Assembly (NCBI RefSeq): GCF_000497445.1
Contig: NZ_CM002285.1
Location: 6,305,955 to 6,329,772 of the forward strand
Length of the DNA: 23,818 bases
Source of the DNA: Streptomyces roseochromogenus subsp. oscitans DS 12.976
Lineage (GTDB): Bacteria; Actinomycetota; Actinomycetes; Streptomycetales; Streptomycetaceae
Direction of reading: 5' to 3'
In this document: piece after piece, positions 9,581 through 16,963 of the stretch
Numbering within the stretch: the stretch's first letter is position 1
Layout: each line of letters begins with the position of its first letter
The notes under the pieces: generated by a model
Databases searched by the model: none
The model's input: only the letters and a program-made list of their open reading frames with translations
Told to the model about the DNA's origin: nothing
Translations under genes and position numbers: made by a program

Positions 9581-9608
9581 ACTATACCCCTAGGGGGTAC
9601 CTCTCCAA
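9581..9608 (-). promoter_or_regulatory. copZ-copA promoter with CsoR-like operator
   Basis: Reading the minus strand, TTGGAG (9608-9603) and TATAGT (9586-9581) stand 16 bases apart, a good -35/-10 pair about 65 bp before copZ. The spacer and -10 edge hold an inverted repeat, TACCCC (9585-9590) and GGGGTA (9594-9599), around TAG. GC-rich C-run/G-run palindromes with TA ends are typical of CsoR, the Cu(I)-sensing repressor of actinobacteria. The position predicts repression by blocking RNA polymerase until copper releases CsoR. The csoR gene itself is not in the window. Confidence 0.72.
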
Positions 9609-10540
9609 GAGGGGTCCCGGCGTGCCAGCGACCGCGCCCAGCCGACCCCGGCCAGGGCCACCAGGGCCAGCCCGCCGACCGAGAACAACGTGAACAGGTG
9701 TTCCTGCTCGACGTTCGGCCGGACGAGGTACGCCTGGGCGAACAGCCGCTCTTGCGGACCGGGGCCGGTCAGCCGGGCGACCATCCAGATCGCGAGGCCG
9801 TGCGTGGCGTCCCCCAGGGCGTGCAGCAGGGACACGCCGAGGTAGGTGCCGAGCACCGGCGCGGCGAGGCGGAAGTCTCCGTTCAGGCGGCGCCGGGACA
9901 GCAGTACGCCGCCGGCGATCGCGGTCCACAGGCCGTGTCCGAAGGGGGCGAGCACCCCGCGCAGGATCTCCGTCTCCAGCAGGGTGCGCAGGTCGATGCC
10001 CTGGGCGGAGGCGGCCACGTCGAGGGCGTACCCGGCGCCCTCCAGGGCCGCGAAGCCGAAGCCGACGGCCGCCCCGAGCACCAGTCCGGCGCGCGGCCCG
10101 CGCAGGTACGGCTGCCGGCGCAGCACGAACACCAGCGCCGCGAGCTTGGCCGCCTCCTCGATCAGGCCGACGCCGGCGAACAGCCCGGGCGAGGGGTGCA
10201 GCAGATACGGCTCCATCAGCGAGGCGCCGAGCACGCCGAGGGTCCCGCCGGTCAGGAAGCAGCCGAGTATCGCGCTGACGCCCAGGGCACGGCCGTGCCG
10301 CTCGTACGCCCACAGCACGAAGACGACCGGTACGAGAAAGCTGCCGAGCAGGATCAGCGTCGGCAGCAGCATGGTGTTCCGCGTCTCGTACGTGACCCAT
10401 GCGGTCAGCGACCACAGGGCGAGCCCGCCGCCCAGACAGCGCTGCCACAGGCCGGCCCTGATGCGGGGGTACGGCGGTGGCGGCTGCTGGGGGCCGGGTA
10501 TGCGGGCCTTGGGCGTGCCGGGAGGCGGGGAGTGGCTCAC
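9590..10540 (-). CDS. PrsW-family intramembrane protease
   Basis: 316 residues with about eight hydrophobic segments and a Pro-rich cytoplasmic N-terminus. The PrsW active-site motifs are present: EEAAK (Glu128, Glu129), EGAGY (Glu167) and HALGD (His240, Asp244). The family cuts membrane proteins within the bilayer; in Bacillus PrsW cleaves an anti-sigma factor. The substrate here is unknown. The start is GTG 10540, with GAGGGG 7 bases upstream. Its stop codon lies inside the copper operator and no terminator separates it from copZ, so read-through into the copper genes is possible. It is divergent from the alcohol dehydrogenase gene. Confidence 0.85.
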   Translation of the reverse strand: MSHSPPPGTPKARIPGPQQPPPPYPRIRAGLWQRCLGGGLALWSLTAWVTYETRNTMLLPTLILLGSFLVPVVFVLWAYERHGRALGVSAILGCFLTGGTLGVLGASLMEPYLLHPSPGLFAGVGLIEEAAKLAALVFVLRRQPYLRGPRAGLVLGAAVGFGFAALEGAGYALDVAASAQGIDLRTLLETEILRGVLAPFGHGLWTAIAGGVLLSRRRLNGDFRLAAPVLGTYLGVSLLHALGDATHGLAIWMVARLTGPGPQERLFAQAYLVRPNVEQEHLFTLFSVGGLALVALAGVGWARSLARRDPSWRGTP

Positions 10541-10769
10541 GTCGGTCCCCTCGGACGGCTGCTGGGCGATCTATCCGCACTGTAGGCAGATGTGCCGGGC
10601 GCCGCAGTCCGGGACGGGGACCCGGGGAAACCCGCGGGGCGAGGACCAGCTCCAGGCCGGCCTGGTGGATGCCGAGGCGGACATGCGCCGTGCGGGTGAC
10701 GTCGGCGGGGTGGTGTCTGGGAGGCGGCGGGCGTGTGAGGCCGGGGACTTCCATGGGAGGGTGAGGCCC

Positions 10770-11813
10770 ATGAGAGCCGTGGTGTTCGAGCAGTTCGGGA
10801 AGCCGGCCGAGGTGCGGGACGTCCCCGACCCGGAACCTGTGGAGCACGGCGTGATCGTCCGGGTGGAGGCCACCGGCCTCTGCCGCAGCGACTGGCACGG
10901 CTGGATGGGCCACGACCCCGACATCACGCTGCCGCATGTGCCGGGGCATGAACTGGCCGGTGTCGTAGAGGCGGTCGGATCCCGGGTGACCGGTTGGCGG
11001 CCTGGCGACCGGGTCACCGTGCCGTTCGTCTGCGCCTGCGGGACCTGCCCGGCCTGTGCGGCGGGCGACCAGCAGGTGTGCGAACGCCAGACCCAGCCCG
11101 GTTTCCACCACTGGGGCTCCTTCGCCGAGTACGTGGCGCTCGACCACGCCGACGTCAACCTGGTCGCGATCCCGGACGACATGGAGTACTCCACCGCCGC
11201 CGCCCTCGGCTGCCGCTTCGCCACCGCCTTCCGCGCGGTGGTGCAGCAGGGCCGGGTGGCGGCGGGGGAGTGGGTCGCGGTGCACGGCTGCGGCGGGGTC
11301 GGGCTGTCGGCGGTGATGATCGCGGCAGCGGCCGGAGCCCGTGTGATCGCCGTCGACGTGTCACCGGAAGCCCTCAGCCTGGCGCGGATGTTCGGCGCCA
11401 TGTGGTGCCTGGACGCGGGCCGTGTGCGCGACACGGCCGCCGCCGTCCGCGAGCTGACCCACGGTGGCGCCCACCTCTCCCTCGACGCGCTCGGCTCGCC
11501 CGTCACCTGCGCGGCCTCCGTGAACGGTCTGCGCCGTCGCGGCCGGCACGTCCAGGTGGGCCTGCTGCCCTCACCGGACGGCACCACGCCCGTCCCGCTC
11601 GCCCGTGCCATCGCCCTGGAGCTGGAACTCCTCGGCAGCCACGGCATGGCCGCCCACGCCTACCCCGGCATGCTCCGCCAGGTACGCTCCGGCGTCCTGT
11701 GCCCGGATCTGCTGGTGACGTCCACGATCACGCTGGACGCGGCACCGGCGGCCCTCGCGGCGATGGGTACGGCACCGGGGGCCGGGGTCACGGTCATCGA
11801 GCCGTGGAGTTGA
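10770..11813 (+). CDS. Zinc-dependent alcohol dehydrogenase (MDR family)
   Basis: 347 residues, medium-chain dehydrogenase/reductase fold. Seen: catalytic zinc ligands Cys38 and the GHE motif (His60, Glu61); structural zinc cysteines 90, 93, 96 and 104 (CGTCPAC...C); and a nucleotide-binding [10 protein letters not shown] segment around 173-182. It oxidises an alcohol, or reduces an aldehyde, with NAD(P); the substrate cannot be told. The ATG at 10770 is chosen because GGGAGG (10755-10760) is 9 bases upstream. Its 3' end overlaps the convergent acetyltransferase gene by 20 bp. Confidence 0.92.
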   Translation: MRAVVFEQFGKPAEVRDVPDPEPVEHGVIVRVEATGLCRSDWHGWMGHDPDITLPHVPGHELAGVVEAVGSRVTGWRPGDRVTVPFVCACGTCPACAAGDQQVCERQTQPGFHHWGSFAEYVALDHADVNLVAIPDDMEYSTAAALGCRFATAFRAVVQQGRVAAGEWVAVHGCGGVGLSAVMIAAAAGARVIAVDVSPEALSLARMFGAMWCLDAGRVRDTAAAVRELTHGGAHLSLDALGSPVTCAASVNGLRRRGRHVQVGLLPSPDGTTPVPLARAIALELELLGSHGMAAHAYPGMLRQVRSGVLCPDLLVTSTITLDAAPAALAAMGTAPGAGVTVIEPWS

Positions 11814-12357
11814 GAGCGGCCCACTCGCGGTCGAGGACGGCCATCAGCACCTCGTCGACCCAGCCACCGTCCCTGGGCAGCGCCTGCCTGCGCACCCCTT
11901 CCACCAGGAACCCGATCTTCTCGTACACGTGCCGGGCCCGGTCGTTGTCGCCGTACACCTCCAACTGGATGCGGCGCAGCCCGAGTTGCTCGAAGCCGTA
12001 GCCGACGATCAGCCGGGTCGCCTCGGTGCCGACACCACGGCCGCGGCCCCGGGGGCCGATGAGGGTGCGGAAGGTGCAGCTTCGGGCGGCCGGGTCGTAC
12101 TCGTACAGCACGACCTCGCCCAGGACCTCGCCGGTCCCGGGGTCCGTGACGGCCAGGTCGAGCCGGTCGGGCGCGCCGGCCCGGGAGCCGTACCAGGACC
12201 GCAGCCGCTCCAGGGTGAGTTCGGTGGACGGGTCGAAGGTGAAGCGGAGGACCTCGGGGTCGGCGATGATCTCCCACATGATGTCGGCGTCGGCCTCGGT
12301 GAAGGACCGCAGTACGGTCTTCCGGCCGGTCAGGGTGGGTTTGACGGAGAAGCGCAT
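11794..12357 (-). CDS. GNAT acetyltransferase, RimJ/RimL type
   Basis: 187 residues. The GNAT fold is shown by the acetyl-CoA-binding segment [35 protein letters not shown] (Q/RxxGxG/A type) and the closing [18 protein letters not shown] motif, as in enzymes that acetylate protein N-termini or small molecules. The substrate is unknown. The start is the ATG at 12357, where homology-like sequence begins ([17 protein letters not shown]). The ribosome-binding site is poor and a 12-bp hairpin lies immediately upstream. The end overlaps the alcohol dehydrogenase gene tail to tail. Confidence 0.87.
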   Translation of the reverse strand: MRFSVKPTLTGRKTVLRSFTEADADIMWEIIADPEVLRFTFDPSTELTLERLRSWYGSRAGAPDRLDLAVTDPGTGEVLGEVVLYEYDPAARSCTFRTLIGPRGRGRGVGTEATRLIVGYGFEQLGLRRIQLEVYGDNDRARHVYEKIGFLVEGVRRQALPRDGGWVDEVLMAVLDREWAALNSTAR

Positions 12358-12364
12358 GGAGCGA

Positions 12365-12393
12365 CTGTGCCCCACCCGGACGGTGGGGCACAG
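12365..12393 (-). promoter_or_regulatory. 12-bp inverted repeat between HTH gene and GNAT gene
   Basis: CTGTGCCCCACC (12365-12376) pairs perfectly with GGTGGGGCACAG (12382-12393) around a 5-base loop, 8 bp before the GNAT start codon. It may terminate the HTH transcript, act as an operator, or hide the GNAT start in a stem. No T run follows, and its place favours a role at the GNAT start. Confidence 0.5.
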
Positions 12394-12430
12394 GAGATTT
12401 TCTTCCGGCGGCGGGGGGGACCGGCCGGGG

Positions 12431-12631
12431 TCAGTCCAGGTAGCGGCCGCGGTTGCCCGGCCGGGAGGCGACCCAGGCGCGGACGGTGTCGGCGTACCAG
12501 TAGGGCTTGCCGCCCTCCACATGGTCGGGCGGAGGCAGCAGCCCGTGTTTGCGATAGGACCGTACGGTGTCCGGCTGCACTCTGATGTGCGCCGCGATCT
12601 CCTTGTAGGACCAGAGCCTTTGGTCGGTCAT
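12431..12631 (-). CDS. Small winged helix-turn-helix protein
   Basis: 66 residues. A helix-turn-helix occupies about 8-32 (SYKEIAAHIRVQPDTVRSYRKHGLLPPPD), followed by the wing KPYWYADTVRAWVASRP. It resembles the MerR/excisionase class of very small DNA-binding proteins such as BldC. I chose ATG 12631 rather than GTG 12640 because GGGAGG lies directly before the GTG, leaving 8-9 bases to the ATG. Without an integrase nearby, a small regulator is more likely than an excisionase. Its targets are unknown; the palindromes upstream of its own gene are candidates. Confidence 0.82.
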   Translation of the reverse strand: MTDQRLWSYKEIAAHIRVQPDTVRSYRKHGLLPPPDHVEGGKPYWYADTVRAWVASRPGNRGRYLD

Positions 12632-12640
12632 GAGTTGCAC

Positions 12641-12946
12641 CTCCCTGCGCGCGCCACAGCGGCGGCCGGGGGTGGCCGTCGGGGGAGCCGGGCGCTGCGC
12701 TGGCGATCACAAGCCTGTATCCGGTGAACGACGCACAGTGACCGGAGGGCAGTGCCTGTCGATGCGTTGTGACGCACAATTCGCGTACGCGGGACGCACG
12801 TGACACAGAGAGGGCGTTTGTGACACAGTCAGCGCAAAGGCGCACGCCGGGGCGCCGGCACGGCGCGTTGCGCCCACACCGATCCAGGGTCAGCTGTAAC
12901 AAGCCATCAAGTCATCAAGCCATCAAGCCGAGTCAATGGCCGGGGT
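12641..12946. promoter_or_regulatory. Non-coding region upstream of the HTH gene, with repeats
   Basis: About 300 bp without a credible gene. It holds a perfect inverted repeat TTGTG-ACG-CACAA (12767-12779) and two exact copies of GTGACACAG (12800-12808 and 12820-12828). GTGAC thus occurs three times, 31 and 20 bp apart, close to whole turns of the helix. Further right are three 8-bp tandem units CATCAAG(T/C). The GTGAC sites are plausible regulator-binding sites for the HTH gene promoter; no certain -10 element was found. Confidence 0.4.
12905..12928 (+). repeat. Three 8-bp tandem repeats
   Basis: CATCAAGT followed by CATCAAGC twice. Non-coding, between the HTH and AraC-type genes. Short units like this can change number by replication slippage. 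Confidence 0.8.
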
Positions 12947-12982
12947 GGCGGGCCGGGTCCGCTGCGTCAGACCCGGCCCGCC
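12947..12982 (-). terminator. 13-bp hairpin downstream of the AraC-type gene
   Basis: GGCGGGCCGGGTC (12947-12959) pairs perfectly with GACCCGGCCCGCC (12970-12982) around a 10-base loop. It stands 60 bp beyond the annotated stop of the minus-strand regulator and is the only strong stem there. There is no T run, as is common for Streptomyces terminators. Confidence 0.6.
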
Positions 12983-13041
12983 CGCTTCCCCCGCTTCCCC
13001 CGCATCTCCGGCGGCCGCCTCCCCAGGGGGTACCGACCCGG

Positions 13042-14025
13042 TCAGGGCGCTTCCCGGGCCGGCTCCCCCTGGCCCCCGGACGCCCCCATCCGCCTCGGGA
13101 GTCCGACGGCCGGGCGATCAGCGTGCCCGGTGGTTCCTGCGCGGGTCTTGGAAAAAAGCGCACCGCGGCCGGAGCTGAGAAGCAGGCTCGTCGGCTCGCC
13201 CGCCAGCCGGTCGGCCAGGGCGCTCGCGGCCGGCAGCCGCCGGGCCGCCAGGAACTCCCCCGGCGTGCAGCCGGTCATGGTCTTGAACTCGCCGCTGAAG
13301 TGCGCCTGGTCGTAGTACCCGCACATCGCCGCGGTCTCCGCCTGTCCGTGTCCCGCGGTCAGCAGCCGCCGCGCCCGCTGCAGCCGCAGCACCCGGGCCG
13401 CCGCCTTCGGCGCAAGGCCGATCTGCTGCCGGAAGCGGTTCTCCAAGTGCCGTACGCTCCAGCCCACTTCCTCGGCCAGCCGGGGCACCGGGACCCGGCC
13501 GGCGCTGCGCCCCAGCAGCGACCAGGCGTGCACCACCCGCTCGGACACGGGCACGCCCGCGCGCAGCCGCTCCAGCAGCACCCGGTCGAGCAGCGCGAAC
13601 CGCTCCGGCCAGCCGGGCAACACGGCGAGCGCGGCGGCGAGTTCGCCGAGTGGTACGCCCGTCGAGCCGGCCAACTCGTCCGGATCCAGCGAGCGGTTGG
13701 CCAGCTCGTACTGCGGCGTGCCGAACAGCGTGAACGCGGCCCATGGCGCGAGCAGCACCTCGATCCCGGAGAGCCGGCCACCGTGTTCACCGAGGGCGGG
13801 CAGGGTGGTCAGCCCGTTGACGACGGACACCAGGCTCACCGGGGGCCGCCCGGCCCGGGAAATGCGCACCGGCTGTTCGAAGCCCAGCAGCAGCGTGGCA
13901 GCCCCGATCGGCGTCTCCAGCCGACGGCGCGGCCGGTCGAGGGCCACCCGTATCCCGCGGTAACTGATCACTCCCGGCCGCAACGCCGGATGAGGCCGAG
14001 CAGGCACGGTCGACACGGCACTCAT
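13042..14025 (-). CDS. AraC-family transcriptional regulator, probable C-terminal frameshift
   Basis: 327 residues as read. An N-terminal sensory-like domain (about 10-135) is followed by the AraC DNA-binding domain: a first helix-turn-helix near 180-203 (RVPVPRLAEEVGWSVRHLENRFRQQIG) and a second near 227-252 (AETAAMCGYYDQAHFSGEFKTMTG). After residue 290 the sequence becomes a low-complexity Arg/Gly/Pro tail not expected of the family. At 13152-13157 the gene contains six T (minus strand); with seven, the protein would end FFQDPRRNHRAR at 13118, 302 residues, and a Phe-Gln-Asp ending is what I recall for related Streptomyces regulators. Divergent from iolC, so it may regulate the inositol operon, but this is inference. 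The start ATG 14025 lacks a good ribosome-binding site. Confidence 0.8.
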   Translation of the reverse strand: MSAVSTVPARPHPALRPGVISYRGIRVALDRPRRRLETPIGAATLLLGFEQPVRISRAGRPPVSLVSVVNGLTTLPALGEHGGRLSGIEVLLAPWAAFTLFGTPQYELANRSLDPDELAGSTGVPLGELAAALAVLPGWPERFALLDRVLLERLRAGVPVSERVVHAWSLLGRSAGRVPVPRLAEEVGWSVRHLENRFRQQIGLAPKAAARVLRLQRARRLLTAGHGQAETAAMCGYYDQAHFSGEFKTMTGCTPGEFLAARRLPAASALADRLAGEPTSLLLSSGRGALFSKTRAGTTGHADRPAVGLPRRMGASGGQGEPAREAP

Positions 14026-14135
14026 GGTACGAGCGACGCGGGCACCCTCTCAGGGGTGCGGGGCCCGCACTCGCACGACAACAGGAACCCGGCAGGCGAG
14101 CGGGCTCTTCTCGCATGAGTCAGTCCACTGGTCCG

Positions 14136-14182
14136 AATGTCTGGACAAAACATTGACAGGGCTCGGCGTACAGGACTACAAA
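14136..14182 (+). promoter_or_regulatory. iol operon promoter and candidate operator
   Basis: TTGACA (14153-14158) is a consensus -35; TACAAA (14177-14182), 18 bases later, is the best -10. Overlapping the -35 is an inverted repeat AATGT (14136-14140) / ACATT (14150-14154), and inside it TGTC-TG-GACA (14138-14147). Such a site can serve a GntR- or AraC-type regulator. It lies in the 187-bp gap shared with the divergent AraC-type gene. Confidence 0.5.
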
Positions 14183-14212
14183 ACCGGGGAGAGTCGTGAC
14201 GAAGGGAAGCCG

Positions 14213-15163
14213 ATGGCCTACGACCTGATCACCATGGGGCGGATCGGAGTGGACCTCTATCCGCTGCAAACCGGTGTCCCGCTCGCCCAGGTGTCGTCCT
14301 TCGGCAAGTTCCTCGGCGGGTCGGCGACGAACGTCGCGGTCGCCGCGGCCCGGCTCGGCCGGCACACCGCCGTGATCACCCGGACGGGCGACGACCCGTT
14401 CGGCACCTATCTGCACGAGGCACTGCGCGGCTTCGGCGTCGACGACCGCTGGGTCACCCCGGTCGCCGGGCTCCCGACCCCGGTCACCTTCTGCGAGGTC
14501 TTCCCGCCGGACGACTTCCCGCTCTACTTCTACCGGCGGCCCAAGGCGCCCGACCTGGAGATCGACGCCCATGACCTGGACCTCGACGCCATCCGCGAGG
14601 CCCGTATCTTCTGGGTCACCGGCACCGGCCTGAGCGAGGAGCCGAGCCGTACGGCCACCCTCGCGGCCCTCGCCCACCGGGCGAAGGCGGGCACGACGGT
14701 CTTCGATCTCGACTGGCGCCCGATGTTCTGGACCCACCCCGACGAGGCCCGCCCCTTCTATGCCGAGGCGCTGAAGCGCACGACCGTCGCCGTCGGCAAC
14801 CTGGACGAGGTGGAAGTCGCCACCGGCGTACGCGACCCGCATGCCGCCGCCCGCGCGCTCCTGGACGCCGGGGTCGAGATCGCCGTCGTCAAGCAGGGAC
14901 CCAAGGGTGTCCTGGCCGTCAGCCGCACCGGCGAGTCCGCCGAGGTCCCGCCCCTCCCCGTCACCGTCCTCAACGGACTCGGCGCCGGAGACGCCTTCGG
15001 CGGCTCCCTCTGCAACGGCCTCCTCGCGGGCTGGGATCTGGAGACGATCATGCGGCACGCCAACGCGGCCGGCGCCATCGTCGCCTCCCGCCTGGAGTGC
15101 TCGTCGGCGATGCCCACCCCGGACGAGGTGGCCGCCGTGCTCGACGCGGGAGCGGTGCTGTGA
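14213..15163 (+). CDS. iolC: 5-dehydro-2-deoxygluconokinase
   Basis: 316 residues, PfkB/ribokinase family. It phosphorylates 5-dehydro-2-deoxygluconate (DKG) in myo-inositol breakdown. Seen: the N-terminal PfkB signature GGSATNVAVAAARLG starting at 35, and the C-terminal anion hole and catalytic base GAGD at 257-260. The N-terminus YDLITMGRIGVDLYP is typical of IolC rather than of ribokinase. The start is ATG 14213, with GAAGGG 6 bases upstream; a longer frame back to 14024 would cover the promoter. First gene of the operon; the next gene overlaps its stop codon. Confidence 0.95.
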   Translation: MAYDLITMGRIGVDLYPLQTGVPLAQVSSFGKFLGGSATNVAVAAARLGRHTAVITRTGDDPFGTYLHEALRGFGVDDRWVTPVAGLPTPVTFCEVFPPDDFPLYFYRRPKAPDLEIDAHDLDLDAIREARIFWVTGTGLSEEPSRTATLAALAHRAKAGTTVFDLDWRPMFWTHPDEARPFYAEALKRTTVAVGNLDEVEVATGVRDPHAAARALLDAGVEIAVVKQGPKGVLAVSRTGESAEVPPLPVTVLNGLGAGDAFGGSLCNGLLAGWDLETIMRHANAAGAIVASRLECSSAMPTPDEVAAVLDAGAVL

Positions 15164-16107
15164 GGGCCGGCCGGGTCACGGGCACCCACACCGAGGGCGG
15201 CTCCGGCACCCGCACCCCACGTGTGGATGTCGCCGAGCTCGTCCGCATCCGCACCCATCACCCCGAGGCGATCGCCGAGGCCGCCGTCCGCCGGGCACGC
15301 CGTCCGCTGCTGAACGACAACGGCCGGCTGATGATCGTCGCCGCCGACCACCCGGCCCGCGGCGCGCTCGGCGTCGGCGACCGCAAGCTCGCCATGGCCA
15401 ACCGCGCCGACCTGCTGGAACGGCTGTGCCTGGCGCTGTCCCGGCCCGGCGTCGACGGGGTCCTCGCCACCGCCGACATCCTGGACGACCTGCTGCTGCT
15501 CGGCGCCCTCGACCACAAGGTCGTCATGGGGTCGATGAACCGCGGTGGTCTGCAGGGCGCGCGCTTCGAGCTGGACGACCGCTTCACCGGGCACCGCCCC
15601 GAGGACCTCCAGCGGCTCGGCTTCGACGCGGGCAAACTGCTGCTGCGGATCGACTACGACGACCCGGGTTCCCTGACCACCCTGGAGTCCACCGCCCGCG
15701 CCATCGACGACATGGCCGCGCGCCGGCTGCCGGTGTTCGTGGAGCCGTTCATCAGCCGCCGCGGCCCTGAGGGGAAGGTCAGGAACGACCTGTCGGCCGA
15801 GGCGGTCACCCGGTCCATCGCCATCGCCTCCGGCCTCGGCGGCTCCTCCGCCTACACCTGGCTGAAGGTGCCCGTCACCGAGAACCCCGACGACATGGCC
15901 CGGGTCATGGAGACCTCGACCCTGCCGGCCGTGCTGCTCGGCGGTGACATCGGGGACTCGCCCGAGGACCAGGTCGCCGCGTACGAGAAGTGGCGCGGCG
16001 CGCTCCAACTGCCCACCGTGCGCGGCCTGGTGGTCGGCCGCTCGCTGCTGTACCCGGCGGACGGCGATGTGGCCGCCGCCGTGGACACCGCCGTAGGACT
16101 GCTGTGA
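15160..16107 (+). CDS. Aldolase-like (beta/alpha)8 protein of the iol operon (Cgl0159-type)
   Basis: 315 residues from GTG 15160, which overlaps the iolC stop (GTGA) and has GGGAG 7 bases upstream; a later GTG at 15223 is possible because the first ~20 residues look unstructured. The sequence has aldolase-barrel features: IVAADHPARGALG, VFVEPFIS (Glu195) and YTWLKVPV, where Lys236 may be the Schiff-base lysine. Proteins of this type sit in actinobacterial inositol clusters, as in Corynebacterium. Inference: it cleaves DKG phosphate to dihydroxyacetone phosphate and malonate semialdehyde, replacing the class II aldolase IolJ, which is not seen here. Confidence 0.85.
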   Translation: MRAGRVTGTHTEGGSGTRTPRVDVAELVRIRTHHPEAIAEAAVRRARRPLLNDNGRLMIVAADHPARGALGVGDRKLAMANRADLLERLCLALSRPGVDGVLATADILDDLLLLGALDHKVVMGSMNRGGLQGARFELDDRFTGHRPEDLQRLGFDAGKLLLRIDYDDPGSLTTLESTARAIDDMAARRLPVFVEPFISRRGPEGKVRNDLSAEAVTRSIAIASGLGGSSAYTWLKVPVTENPDDMARVMETSTLPAVLLGGDIGDSPEDQVAAYEKWRGALQLPTVRGLVVGRSLLYPADGDVAAAVDTAVGLL

Positions 16108-16114
16108 GGGCCGC

Positions 16115-16963
16115 ATGACCAGCACCGATCTGCATCTGCCCAGGGGCGCCACCGCGAACGCCCAGTACACCGTCGACATCGATCCCAAGTTGGCCGGCTG
16201 GACACACAGCAGCCTGCGTGTCGTCGAGTTGGCGCCCGGCGGCAGCCATACGTTCACCACCGGCGACAGCGAGTGGATCGTGCTTCCGCTGCGCGGCGGA
16301 TGTACCGTCCACACTGAGGAAAACGAGTTCCAACTCCTGGGCCGGGACAGCGTGTTCGCGGACGTCTCCGACTTCGCGTACGTGCCCCGGGACGCCCGGG
16401 TCCAGATCGCCTCCGGCGCGGGAGGCCGCTTCGCCCTGGCAGGAGCGAAGTGCGAGCGACGACTCCCCGCCCGCTACGGCCCCGCGCCGGAGGTCCCCGT
16501 CGAGGAGCGCGGCAGCGGCACCTGCGCCCGCAAGGTGCGCAACTTCGCCTCCGCGGCCCGCGCCGGAGGCGCTGACGGACAGGGCTTCGACTGCGACAAG
16601 CTGATCGCCGTCGAGGTGATCACACCGGGCGGCAACTGGTCCTCGTACCCGCCGCACAAGCACGATGAGCACCGACCGGGCCAGGAGTCCGAGCTGGAGG
16701 AGATCTACTACTTCGAGATCGACGGCCCGAGCGGTCTCGGCTATCAGCGCGTGTTCCCCTCGCGAGAGGGCGGCTCGGACGTGCTCGCCGAGGTCCGTTC
16801 CGGTGATGCCGTCCTCGTCCCCGACGGCTGGCACGGCCCGTCCATCGCCCAGCCCGGGCATGACATGTACTACCTGAACGTCATGGCGGGCCCCGGCGAG
16901 ACCCGGGAGTGGCGGATCTGCTTCCACCCGGACCACACCGAGACCACAGGGGGATACCGATGA
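16115..16963 (+). CDS. iolB: 5-deoxy-glucuronate isomerase
   Basis: 282 residues, double cupin fold. It converts 5-deoxy-glucuronate to 5-dehydro-2-deoxygluconate, the substrate of IolC. Seen: metal-site motif YPPHKHD at 178-184 (His181, His183), the following ELEEIYYF acidic segment, and DGWHGPS later in the second cupin. Length is close to the usual ~270. The start is ATG 16115, 7 bp after the previous stop, with GAGGG just upstream. Its TGA overlaps the iolD start (ATGA), a sign of translational coupling. Confidence 0.95.
   Translation: MTSTDLHLPRGATANAQYTVDIDPKLAGWTHSSLRVVELAPGGSHTFTTGDSEWIVLPLRGGCTVHTEENEFQLLGRDSVFADVSDFAYVPRDARVQIASGAGGRFALAGAKCERRLPARYGPAPEVPVEERGSGTCARKVRNFASAARAGGADGQGFDCDKLIAVEVITPGGNWSSYPPHKHDEHRPGQESELEEIYYFEIDGPSGLGYQRVFPSREGGSDVLAEVRSGDAVLVPDGWHGPSIAQPGHDMYYLNVMAGPGETREWRICFHPDHTETTGGYR

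Noticed and set aside
12431..12631. Small HTH protein as excisionase of a mobile element
   Set aside because: No integrase, attachment repeats or phage genes lie around it; size and motif fit an ordinary small regulator equally well.
12769..14118. Plus-strand frame of ~450 codons opposite the AraC-type gene
   Set aside because: It is antisense to a gene with two clear helix-turn-helix motifs and begins in the repeat-rich non-coding region.
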